From Liolophura sinensis (lineage: Eukaryota; Mollusca; Polyplacophora; Chitonida; Chitonidae), in NCBI RefSeq assembly GCF_032854445.1, contig NC_088302.1, positions 14,811,338-14,875,337 of the forward strand: a stretch of 64,000 nt of DNA. Direction: 5' to 3'. Every line of letters begins with the position of its first letter. Position 1 is the first letter of the stretch. A program made the position numbers and the translations under genes. Below are positions 1 through 11,800 of this stretch, in pieces. The notes under the pieces were generated by a model that was given only the letters and a program-made list of their open reading frames with translations, was not told the DNA's origin and did no database searches.

Positions 1-102
1 CTGCTGCAGACCTTCCCATTTACGGCTGAAAAGGAAGCCAGCATGAGCTGGACTTGAACTCACAGGGACCGCATTGCCAGCACTATCGGCCACAGGGGGC
101 CT
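1..102 (-). mobile_element. tRNA-derived SINE, head fragment cut by window edge
   Basis: This matches the 5' (tRNA-like) half of the main SINE family of the window. The B box reads GTTCAAGTCC on the minus strand, and the element ends at GGGGCCT on the right, as the other copies do. The tail half would lie left of the window. Confidence 0.8.
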
Positions 103-1198
103 CAGCAAAGAGTAACACTACTTAAAATTTAGTATTTAAGTAAAAATATCTACATTTTATCAATATGCAACTGATGAAATAGGTAAAATATACACGAAAT
201 ATCAATTAAATACAAACTATGTAATTTTAGGTAAGTTTGATACTTATTAATACATTTATCCAGTTCTTACTGCAAAATACAAAGTAGAAATCTGAATAAA
301 TCCTCAGACAAAATAGCCAAAATAAAAATTCATGAAACCCTTCAATCAGACTTTAAGATTAATGCAGAAGGCTAAGAATCCTCATAAATGTGTTATGTAC
401 ATGTAAAACGTGTAGTACAATAAAGCAAGTATACACATAATTGCCTACAATTAGTGTTTAATTAATTACCTAAACTAATTTAATTAATTAGTTTCTTGTT
501 TCAGAATCAGCATTAGCTCATAATATGTGTTCAAAGAGACTTTATCAATCTGATATATTCACACAGGAACATGAATACCAAAAGTACAATTTGTACCACC
601 TCTACAGCTACTATACTGTGATAGTTTAGAATTGCATTTGTTGTATAACGCAAAAAATGAGTGCTGCCACACATTAGGTACATGTAGAAAGAACAAGCCT
701 GACTGAGGTGTAACAGCTTACACTGGGGTCTGAATAGCATTAGCTTCATACAAAGACAAAATAGCATTTCACACACATCACTGAGGGGAAAAAACATGGA
801 TTTCAAAAGCACACAAGAAGTTGAGAAAAAGTTTGAAAGATAAGGCACAATAGTAAAATTATTGAATAACCTCATACCTTCCCCTGCTTTTAATATATAA
901 ACACAACAGAAAAGACATTTGTCAATATCACAGTTTTCTTTGATATAACTGGATCTTTTTCAGTGTAAACGTATCTTCTTCAATTACATTTATTCATGTA
1001 CTTCACTTTTTTCAAACCACAAAAGCCAGGTTAGATCACATTTTCATCTCTCCCCCTATGTCCATTTTATTCATACCAATACCTGCCTGTATGTGAATAA
1101 ATTTGATTTTATTTTAGTCCATTATAATTTCAATTCACCTAACGAGGAACTCGAAATGCTTTTCATACCACTCGATACATCAGGCTCATGAAATTGAC

Positions 1199-1420
1199 TA
1201 CTGTAATTCTTCAACCTTTCTGCACTGTTTGCAAGGTGTTTATTCAAGCATATTCTGAAGACATTATTCTGTGTAGACTGATAAAATTATGTTTTTTGAA
1301 AAGCTGTGAAATTGGTCAATCCAACCAAAGTAGTTTTGTCTCCAAAATCAAGTTTAAAAAGTGCATCAATTGCACAGGAATTAGTTCTTTAATATGCAAA
1401 AAGATTGAGGAATTAAGGTA
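1199..1420. mobile_element. Small inverted-repeat (MITE-like) element, family A
   Basis: The left end reads TACTGTAATTCTTCAACC and the right end is GATTGAGGAATTAAGGTA, an imperfect inverted copy. The interior (TGTAGACTGATAAAATTA, TTGTCTCCAAAATCAA) recurs near 30.0, 37.3 and 38.5 kb. There is no coding capacity. It resembles a non-autonomous DNA transposon, but the class is not established. Confidence 0.6.
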
Positions 1421-1751
1421 TTAAAGAAAAGTGGAAGAAACCAAATACAGTCTGTAGACAGTAGGGAAACCACCTCTTGGTATTAAAATCTGGACATGAT
1501 GTGCCTGAAGCCACTGGTATCAACGGACACTATCCAGAAGGCTTGGTCTTTGCGTTTGACTTTTTAATAAAACAATTATCATTTAAAGTTTAATAGCGAA
1601 AAAGATAGGGAAACTGAAAAATGATGACAAATCTTCCAAAACAGAAAAATGACAGGATTATTCACCAAGGCAGTGGCATGTACATGTATTAATCTAGATT
1701 TGTTTATGCACTTTACCACTTTTTATCTCTTTTAACTTTTTTTTTTAATTT

Positions 1752-1900
1752 CTTTGATTAGGGTTTATCACCATACTCCAGAATATTTTACTTTACAATG
1801 GTGGTTAGGTTTATGGGTAGAGGAAACCTGTGGTGACCAGAGGAAACCATTGCCCTTCACATGGTACCTGACCACCTCCTGACATAAAGCCACAGCTAAA
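1752..1900 (-). mobile_element. Degenerate SINE copy
   Basis: Worn match to the SINE 3' part: GGGTTTATCACCATACTCCAG, then GAATATTTTACTT and GAGGAAACC in the order seen in better copies. No tRNA-like head is recognisable. Confidence 0.5.
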
Positions 1901-2005
1901 TCAGCATTGAAAATTTGCAAACTGACTGGTCAAGGGACAAACACCTGTGTCGAGAGAAACACTTTATCTAAATAATTATCCCAGAGAGGGTCAACTATTT
2001 TCAAT

Positions 2006-2090
2006 ATATTTATTTATTTGATAGGTGTCAAGCGTTATGGTGGGAGGAAACCGGGCAGAGCCCCGACAAAACTCACGACCATCTGCAAAT
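2006..2090 (-). mobile_element. SINE 3' fragment with internal deletion
   Basis: TATTTATTTGATAGGTGT is followed directly by GTTATGGTGGGAGGAAACC and CACGACCATCTGC. The segment between tail and central domain is missing, so the copy is deleted internally. Confidence 0.7.
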
Positions 2091-2124
2091 TTCAATCTAA
2101 AAAGAAGGACATGTGCATAAATAA

Positions 2125-2125
<1 letters not shown>

Positions 2126-2161
<36 letters not shown>
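2126..2161. repeat. (AT)n microsatellite
   Basis: Uninterrupted alternating A and T for about 36 bases. Confidence 0.95.
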
Positions 2162-2166
<5 letters not shown>

Positions 2167-2864
2167 TGTAAATATTTGAACAGTAACAGGTGAGATTCTC
2201 ATGCTCACAATGTCATGTGGCTCTTAGGACCATTTATACTCTGGGCGTAATAACAACCAGCACATGATGTCACCATTTATTCATGCACCATGTGACACTA
2301 TAATCTGAGAGTATGGCCATCAAATACCTTCAAAAACTTGTCATCGCCACAAAAAAAAAAAATTTCTTTTTGAAATATTCAGGGTGGTACATTCCACAAT
2401 ATCAAAAATAAATTTTCATTCGTTTAAAAGCATAACTACATGGAACAAGTCAGAATGCAGGTAAACAGAACCATTTCATGTAGTCAGGTGTGTGAATGGT
2501 GTGAAGTTATTGAGAAAAACACTGAATACTTTGTTTCTCTGACAATGTACATGTGATTGTGTTGGTCACATCCAGTGTGAACAGGTCTTTACTCTCCACA
2601 AAAACGTGACATTTTACCCTCATGCTTCAGTACATAAACTCTACAGTGCTTCACGATGCATGTTTAATATAAGATGCAGGTCCCATGTCATACACATGTA
2701 AACCTCAATACTTCACAATGCAAGTACTGGTACAATAGAAGTCTGCATGCTCGGAAATATTGCATCCAGATACAGTATTTGACAACATGAGCTCTTAGTA
2801 TGTACCTGTGGTTTTCATGCTCTTTTACTCAAATAACCAACAAGACAAGCCCACAAATACTCAC

Positions 2865-2892
2865 CTTCTTTAGCTCGAGTTTTCCTCTTTTC
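2865..2892 (-). CDS. APBA1: APBA1 exon F, candidate 28-nt microexon
   Basis: On the minus strand TTTTTGTAG precedes the exon and GTGAGT follows it. It enters in phase 0, matching the end of exon E, encodes the basic stretch EKRKTRAKE, and leaves in phase 1. It is small and basic, so it could be chance; splice-site quality and phase agreement support it. Confidence 0.5.
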
Positions 2893-5800
2893 CTACAAAA
2901 ACATAAACATTATGGCATCTTATTATTTTTAATACTGACACTTACTCAAGTTATAAAATACAATGTTTTATATAGTGTATGACTTTTAATTTATTTATTT
3001 ATTTGATTGGTGTTTTATGCCGTACTCAAGAATATTTCATTTATACGGCGGCGGTCAGCATTATGGTGGGTGGAAACTGGGCAGAGCCCGGGGGAAGCCC
3101 ACGACCATCCGAAGACCTTCCCACGTATGGCCAGAGAGGAAGCCAGCATGAGCTGGACTTGAACTCACAGCGGCCGCATTGGTGAGAAACTGCTGGGTCA
3201 TTGTGCTGCGCTAGCGTGCTAACCAACTGAGCCACGGAGGCCCCTATGACTTTTAATAGTACATATATTTCCTTTCCTCAATATAAACGAAAGAGAATCT
3301 GAAAAAGACAAGATCAAAAAGCTGGTGATCATAAATTTGAGCTTTGTTCCACTACGCCTGTGACAAAAACTTCATTGGGTTTACTTCACTTTCTCACTTG
3401 ATCCAAAAAATTATTTGGGAATCTGTTTAATACATGTTTCACATGAAGACAGTCAATGCAAGCTAGTTTCTAAAATTATGAGAAACAGAACATCAGTGTC
3501 AAGTTTGGAAAATTTAATAATTCTTCGTGGTCCTGACCTCCATAGCCCAGAATAGTCACTCAAAGGGAGATAATCTGAGGCTAAATGGTACACTAATAAA
3601 ATCTTCTTTGTTCATATGTACTATTTAATGCCTTTATTGAAACGCTCAAGAGTTTTTAAAAAAAAAAAAAAAATGAAACCTTTCTGAAGATTTCATTATC
3701 ATCTATGATCGTGTGATGTTTAAACAATAATGAGTTTTGTGAAAAGAGTGAAGAACTAAATTCCCCAAAATGACAAAATGCATGATTGGTGTATTTTAAA
3801 TATATTAATAACATGGTGGACAAATGAAATAATACATGTAGCAACACAAATACTGTGAAACACTGAAGGACAGACGGAGGTGTACCTTTTCCAATGGAGG
3901 ATCTGTGAGCTCTGGAATGTCAACTGACTGCTCCTTCTGATACTGTTTCTCCAGAAGCTGGTCCGTCTCTTCGTCTGTGTCGTAATCTGTTACAACCCAA
4001 AACAAATTCAACATGCAACTTTAATGCACAATAATACAAAATCTGTATCACTTGATAGCCAATGTTCAAAATGTCCAAATACACCCAAGAATTTTTACAC
4101 GTATATAACCTCAGCCACAATTCTATCTTGCTGATTAATAATTTTCCAGCTAATGCTTTCCGTAATAATTTTAGAATTTTAATATGTTTACAAGGAAAGC
4201 TATTTCAATATCAAACAGTATGGAAAAAAAAAACTTAATGGCTTCTTAACAACATTCACTGTAATTGGTTTGGTAATGAGGTTAGACAGGAAACAGAACA
4301 TGGGATTCAAAATCACACGTCAATGGTACAGACTGTGCGTGGTGAATGCTGTATGTCCTTGTATGAGAACGTATATGCTCGAGGCTCAAGGCACAATGGC
4401 TGAATATTCTCACCACTTGGGCACGTTGGGTCACAGGCTCCAGCTTATAACAATGTAATGCATCTCAGCTCCAAAAACTGACGGATTCACCAACTTACCC
4501 ACAGAACATAAACCCTTCCATAATGAACAATAATGTACATGTATACAAGTATGCGGAGCAAGTATCCTGCCATGTCACAAGTACATATTGTAGAAGTTGT
4601 GTTCATGAATGGATTCAATGTACCACATGTAAACAATCAAATGACGTACATTAGATCAACTAATTACTTTGAACAGGCAGAAGGAATAGGTCCATGCCTA
4701 CTCCAATTGTGGCTGAAAAAGTTGTTTTTTCTTTTTCACCTGAGAGAACTCAAGTTTAATAGAGATCAACTATAGAGGGATACAGGGGCACCTATTTCAT
4801 AAAACCAACTGCCACCAAAACATAGATTTGACAGTTTAAAATAGTGTGTTCATGACCTTCACCATTATTATGCAAATGAAGACAGAAGCTATTTTGGACA
4901 AACAACTGTAAACATAACCAGATTTACCTGCATGAAAAACATTCGCGTATTCCTTTCATAAAGGCAGCTAACCTGATTTATGTTATGAAGTATTTAGCAT
5001 GTGTGACTTTATCTTCCTCCAATTCAAAAGAGCTGATTTATCCCAAGGCCTAAAACTCCGTCACGTTTACTTGTAAATACCTCTTACCACATTCAATGGG
5101 AATGCAGAAGTTCTTGAACAGGATAGGTCAAGCTTAAGATAAAGCCACAAGGAGTTCCCAACCAAAGACAAACCGTACTTTGGAAAATATCTATATAAAC
5201 ATATCCAACTGTCATTACAAATATCCAGCATCCTTCCTTAAAAGAATACATTTATAGACATGTACCATGAACCGAATCTGTCCCTTTGAAGTGTCCATTT
5301 TTTTTTTTTTTTTTTGGAAGCTGCAAATCTTCATCTGGGAATTATCACCAGCAACATTTAATGTTCCTCTGGATGAAGCTAATGTTCTCCTGTTTTGTGG
5401 GTTCTTATCCTGAAGTCAGCAGTGTGAAACTGATATCAGAAAACTACGGTACAGTGCCATGCATGGATTAAACCGCTATAGCATCCAAGACTCAGTAACG
5501 AAGATCATGTCATGGTGGTTCAAAGTGAATGTACAGATAACTAAGCAAACACCTTTGTGCAACTGTCCCACAAACCATGATGTATTCACACCAGAAGAGA
5601 AACATACCAATTTTGTAAGACATAATTAAACAGGCATTTTATACTTCACTAAAACAGATATGAGACTCTTAGACAGAGAGCTAAAGCTTTAGAATGAGAA
5701 TACAGAAGATGGTCAGTATCTTTACAGGGTAACACAGATCAAGTACATGGTTCACAAACACAAAAACACATTCCACTTAACATTTGAAGCCATGTTGAAT

Positions 5801-8800
5801 GACATACAGAAAGCACAAAGGTTCTAGCTGTCTTTCCTCAGGCAGTTTTGAAAATTGTAGCCCTGTGATTATGTCTGCTCAATGTCATCAAATATGCTGT
5901 ATGCCAACGGTTTATTTAATGCAGGTGTAATTCAGTACGAGAAGAAAATAAGAGAAACAACATAAATCATAATATACAGGTGTTATGTCCAGAAATAATG
6001 TAGTGATTACCAGAAATACACCATTTCTACCCGTTTTTGTTTCCTTTATTGTTTGTATACCGAGGTAAACCACAGGAATACACCCTGTTTTGTTAATGTT
6101 TCGAAAGGTATTGTGTGTGTTGTGTTAATGGGGGACTCAGGGTTTGGTGTGGGAACTAAGGTTAGAGGTCAAGTACAATGTATAGGTGGACATGTAAAAA
6201 GTAGTACCTCCTTCCTGTTTCTGGCTGACATAGGCGGTGGGGGGCGGCTGTTCCGCGTCACTGCCACACTCCTCTGACGAATACGGGCCGTCTGAATACG
6301 CCCTCTCGGGCTCGTAGTTATAACTAACCTCAGAATTATTATATACAGGGTCCGAGTGTCGATGACCATTCCCCAGGCCGTGCCGCGGAGAGTTTCGCTT
6401 ATGCCTAGATTTAGTCATGTTTCCGTACTCGGACGACCCAAAGCCCCTACATTTGAGAGAATCTATAGCAATCTGCGCATCTTCACTGGGCAGAGAAGCA
6501 TATTTTTTGCCTTTACTCCTATGCACATATTGAATGTCATCACTATCTTCATGTTCATCGTCTGTATCATAACCTAGAACAAAAAAAGATCATGCATAAA
6601 AGAATTTGAGCATGCGCGATGCAGACATCTGACCATACATACTAGGTTGGTCGCTATGCATTTGGGTCCGCCCAAAGCGGTTCAGCTAACGATACAGGTC
6701 ATACACGAGCGTCAAGTCACTGTAAAAGCCACAGGTAGTGAAGAGCACTTCAAAAGAACATGCAGTAGTTACTGTAGCAAATGAAGATGTACTTTGTCAA
6801 CTTTGGTGCCAACTCCTACCAAAAGATAATTTTGGGACTCCACTGAGAATTTGATTTACGAAAGAGTATATTTTGGGGTACAAATATTGAGAACAAACAG
6901 CATTTTGAATGAAACCATTAAAATGTCAAAAGATTTCACACACTGCATGAAAAGATGTCTTCTTAATAAAGTAGAATGTTAAACCAGTGAACTAAAGAAA
7001 ATGAAAGCAGTGACTTAAGGTACATATTTGCAGACAATTGCTCATAATCTAAAACTGCTAGGGAAAGAATTTTGAATAAATGAAGGGAAAATTACAATTT
7101 GATGCCAATGTGGCAATATCAGAAGATCATCATGTTCTTGGGTAAGTATACAATGTTGTCATCAACAAAACTTATGTGGCAAATTACAGAGACTTGATAT
7201 ATTCAAAGGTCCATTCAACTGTTTGTCACAATGCACATTCACCTACATATACATACTGCTCACAGGCAAGTATCAATCAAAACAAGAAAAAGATATATAA
7301 TAAAGTACAATATACTTTACAAGGACGTTAAAAAGGCGATACTTTTTACAGCTTGCAAACACTTTTAATTACACTTTATAACTCATCACAAATATCTGTT
7401 ACTGTTAAATCATTCCAACTGAATTATCAATAACGAAAATAAATGTTTCATACCGTACAATATGTAAGTACTGATACAGCTAATGAAATACATCGATCTA
7501 TCTACCTCAATTTAAAAATAGATTCAACATGAAACATGGATGCTCTTGCATAAAAGCTAATTTACAGCTCTACATATAAGAAGTGATTTTTCGGTTATAA
7601 CCATTTACCATCAACCCCTTGAGTCAAGCAGAAAGGACATCAAAATACAAAGCAAGAAAAAAAGAAGCAAGCAAAATATGTTATTTTCCACTGGGTGCCG
7701 TTTGTTTTTAATTTTGTTTTTTAACTACAGGAAATAAATTAAGCTCTTAGACATAGAGGAATACTTTCCACAAGTGCAATGTACAATTTCTTTTTCCCAA
7801 ATCATTTGCTGTGCAAACCTCAGTCTTCAAAGCGAGACAGCACTTCCTTCCGAAACAATCATTTTTTGTCTCAATAGCACTCAAGTGGAAAAAAAAATCA
7901 ATGCGAAAGATTTAAGGAAATGAGGTGTCAGGCAGCAGACATATCAGGAATCCACTGATGACGAGCATGCCTTATTAGAGCCATAGATGAACACGGATCA
8001 CAACAGACAGCAACCATCTATACATGAATCTTAATAAGGCATGCCTGCAGGAAATCTGAGCTGCAATCAGTCATCTACATGCAGTGCCTCATTGTATGGT
8101 TCCTTGTGATTGCATGCGAGTTATTCTAGGCTGCATTTATGGCAGTAGGTATAGAGTAATGCTCAGCCAATGAATACATGAATACTTCTTCGTGTTTCAC
8201 TTTTGGGAGAGGGGTGGGTGGTGGTATTCTGTATTTGAAATAAATCTAGAGAGTTGCTATGGATCCCTGAAACAGTTTTACATTGGAAAGTCTGTTACAT
8301 GCACATTTAGTCGTTTACAAAAGAAAGAGCAATGTACAATTTGAGGTCAAATATACTGTTTTGACTGCTAATTCTGTTTTATGAAATCTTGCACGGAAAC
8401 ATCTACCTCCAAAAGCATATTAAAATATTAGCATGTTAGAAAAGATTAAGACACTCATGATTTCTTCCATTACTTCCCAGACAAAGCAGATCATGCACAT
8501 CAACCATCCAGGCTAAAATCAGAACATAATCCAGACACCGTATTTTACTGGTCATGCTTTTGAATGTTTTGTTAGTCGGAGACGAGAGAGGCTTAATTTG
8601 GGCAGGTAGGCACAGCACCTGGACCTATTAATGAGATGTCCTGTCATCACAGGGCCGGCAGGTAAGAGCAGTAGAGTCGACGGCACAGTGAGACAGGCAG
8701 CAGTCCAGAGAGAGCCAGAAGCATCAGCGGACAGGGAGAATACGGAGGTGGTAGGGCAGGTGTCAAGAGTGACGCGACATCGCCCCAGGTGTCAGAAGTG

Positions 8801-11800
8801 GCCACTGATCTACGCAGGCAGATGGTAAGGCGATACAAGAGAGAGGCGGGCCGGTGAAGCAAGCTGAAAGATGCAGAAGTTAAGAGCCACCCCCATGGTG
8901 TTTGTATTAAACAGCTTCATCCATGTACACCTAAACCTCCTGGCTGATTTCATCACCTGTGAAAACCCTGCAATCCCACCTTAACACGTGTCCACCAGTT
9001 TCATGTTTCAAGTCAATTAGAAAGCGGAATCAGCAAATTACACATACAAGTACATATAACAAGAATATTCACTGTAGCATTTACAGCTTCAATATGGTCT
9101 TTGAGAGTTTCCAATGTAAATCACATGAAATAAAATTATGATCAAAATTTTTGTGCTCTATAAAAAGGAATATTCTCTAAATGACACACACATGTGTGTT
9201 TGCTCATGCGACAAAAACAATTTTGACAAATGTACACAAAACATGTTTCCAAACACTAATTATATATGTGTCTACTGAACATGCACACTATAGTTTACAT
9301 ATGTCTTGTGATTCCATTTTATCACTGAGCTACACTAGCTGAGCTTGAAACATAAACTGGCTTTAACACAGACAACCAGGTAAAGCTATAAAGGCCGAAG
9401 CTGAGTAGGTGAGTTGTGTTAGGTGACCTGTGTTTATGTCCATGTTGGATAGCCAAGTGACAGGCTAACCTAGCAGTGTGATGTGTAATCTTGTATACTA
9501 TACAGCAAACTCCATTAATAATATCTTCAGCTTAAGAGCTCTGTCTAGCCTACAGCCAAGTGATACTTTACCTTTAGGGGTATGGTACTCTTTACCATTA
9601 CTACGCCTGTACTGCCCTTCAACAGTCACCACTTTGTTCCCATCTAACTCCAGTTCTGTAAAACATAAAAACGCATAATTACCATGGCACTGTAACATAT
9701 TATACATGTACGTCCTATATATTTACAGGGGCCTCTGTGGAGGACAGGGATAGCACAGCATGGCACAATGACCCAGGAGCCTCCCACCAATGCAGTCATG
9801 TCCAGCTCATGCTGATTTGCTCTTCCGCCGTTTGTGGGAAGGTCTGGCACCAACCTGCGGATAGTCATGTGTTTCCCCCAGGCTCTTCCCAGTTTCCTCC
9901 AACCACAATGCTGGTTGCCATCGTATAAGTGAAATATTCTTGAGTACAGCATAAAACACCAATGAAATAAATAATATATATGTACACATATTATTTATTT
10001 GATTGGTGCTTGAAGCTAGACCGTGCTCAAGATTTTTTTCACTGGAATGAATGAATGATTATGGCTTATCGCCACATCGGCAATATCTCAACCATATGGT
10101 GGAGATTTTTTCTGGACAAACCTCCATTCTTACAGCCATAACTGACTAAAGATGGATTTGAACCTTCAAATTCATTGGTTAAGCTAGGGAACATAACCAG
10201 GGTCAAGATAACACATAGTATACATAGTAAATGAAACCCAAAATGTCATCACAAAAGCTAACATCTGTACACATACATTGTATCTAGGCCAGGCTGAATA
10301 TGAAATGTCATGATATTTTCAGTCCCAAATCCTTAATCGTAATATATTTTCATACAGAAATATATTCAGGTCTGTACCCAAGGCATATGTGTGCACAGTG
10401 GTAAACTTGTACATGTATAGAGGGCTGTTAATAATTATAATGCTATGAGTATCAGCGAGCTAACATCTGAGAGAGTTCCTTCCTTAGCTAGCCAAATCCC
10501 CGAGTGCTTTGATTTCCTGACAGTGGTGTTAGTAAGCCCGGGACACAGTGATAGTCATCAGCTTGTCAGGGACATGAGGTGAACCATCCAGGCAGACTGG
10601 ACATGGTGTTAAGCCAGCAAGTCCTATATGTTTATGTACAAACGGCTGCCAAATTGTGGGAACCATGGACGAAAAAAAAAAAAAGCAGCAAACTAAAGAG
10701 ACAACTTCAATCCAACTACATTGCAGGGAGGCAATCAACAAGGGATGTGAGCGCTCTTAGTCCTGGGCAACCCTACTGTAGGAACTATAGATCTCTCACA
10801 CCGAAAAATCATTGGATTTGATGAAAGCTCAAAAAAGGCACAAATTGTACAAAGAACTGGTTTGACACTGTGGTTTGCCTTGGGCAGTGTCTGGACCAGT
10901 AAAATGGCAATCTCTGCACACAATCTGGCCTGTATTGAGAGTACGACGACACAAACCCGAGGTCTGGGGGGCTGTGTCCAGGACTGCTGATCCTATCATC
11001 CAGTCATGCCTTCTAATCAATGCTATATGTCAAACATGGTCAATTGGGTAGTGGAGAACATAGGTCATTCACAACCAGCAGACCGATGAGGAGTCAAAGA
11101 AACTGGTACACAGAATATTTGCTAGACGATTCTAGTCATTCCAATGTTTTCCATGGAAAATGACTTGGCCTGTCATAAATTTCCTTGAAATGCTACAAAA
11201 AAAGAACAGATTCTAAAAAAAATTTTTAAAATGGAGTAAACTTTACATTCTCAATTTTCAATGAATTCCGATGAGCTGTGGAAAACAGAATCAGTAACAG
11301 AAAGGCAAAAAACAACTGAACAACCAATGTTTTTTTTTTCCTGACCAATAAAGAACAATATTAAAATGCACTATACCTGAGAATTCAATGTGAAAGTGAT
11401 AAATGAATACAATAGTCAGTTAAATACATGTACTGAGCACTTTTAAAACTATACACCACAAAGTATAACACGATAAACCAACACTAAATTCATCTTTACA
11501 TGTTATTTCCAATTATGAATAATCCTGTCAGGTAAACTGACAGTGATGGGAAACAATGCTAGCCAGCACAATTCCATCCTAAACGTATACACTTCTTTTA
11601 TAGACATCACAATTTCATGCTGTCGTGGTTCCCATTGTGTCAAAACTGAGGCTTTAAACATGTTTACAAACCTAAGTACTGTATTTCAGCCAAAGTTTAG
11701 CATTTTCCAAGTGAGTCATTTTTGCTTGTCTCACTGATTCATCAACTTTATTGCCTGATTTAATAATTTCTGATCAGAAAAACTTCATTAGTCAAAAGTA

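Larger units (their letters stand above)
103..2864. other. AT-rich non-coding stretch, probably APBA1 intron
   Basis: No exon with a recognisable protein was found on either strand. The PTB domain expected next in APBA1 is not visible here. The stretch holds an inverted-repeat element, two worn SINE pieces and an AT microsatellite, listed separately. A short AT-rich near-palindrome built on TAATTA lies at about 459-492. Because the exon at 2865-2892 has a splice donor at its left edge, this stretch is best read as the next intron. Confidence 0.5.

Noticed and set aside
6137-6526. Full 129-codon frame as a single-exon gene
   Set aside because: It is the open frame of APBA1 exon D read past its splice donor at 6208.
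8631-8862. Open frames on both strands in a GC-richer patch as an extra APBA1 exon
   Set aside because: Exons C and D already join in phase, and no good splice pair delimits a coding segment here.
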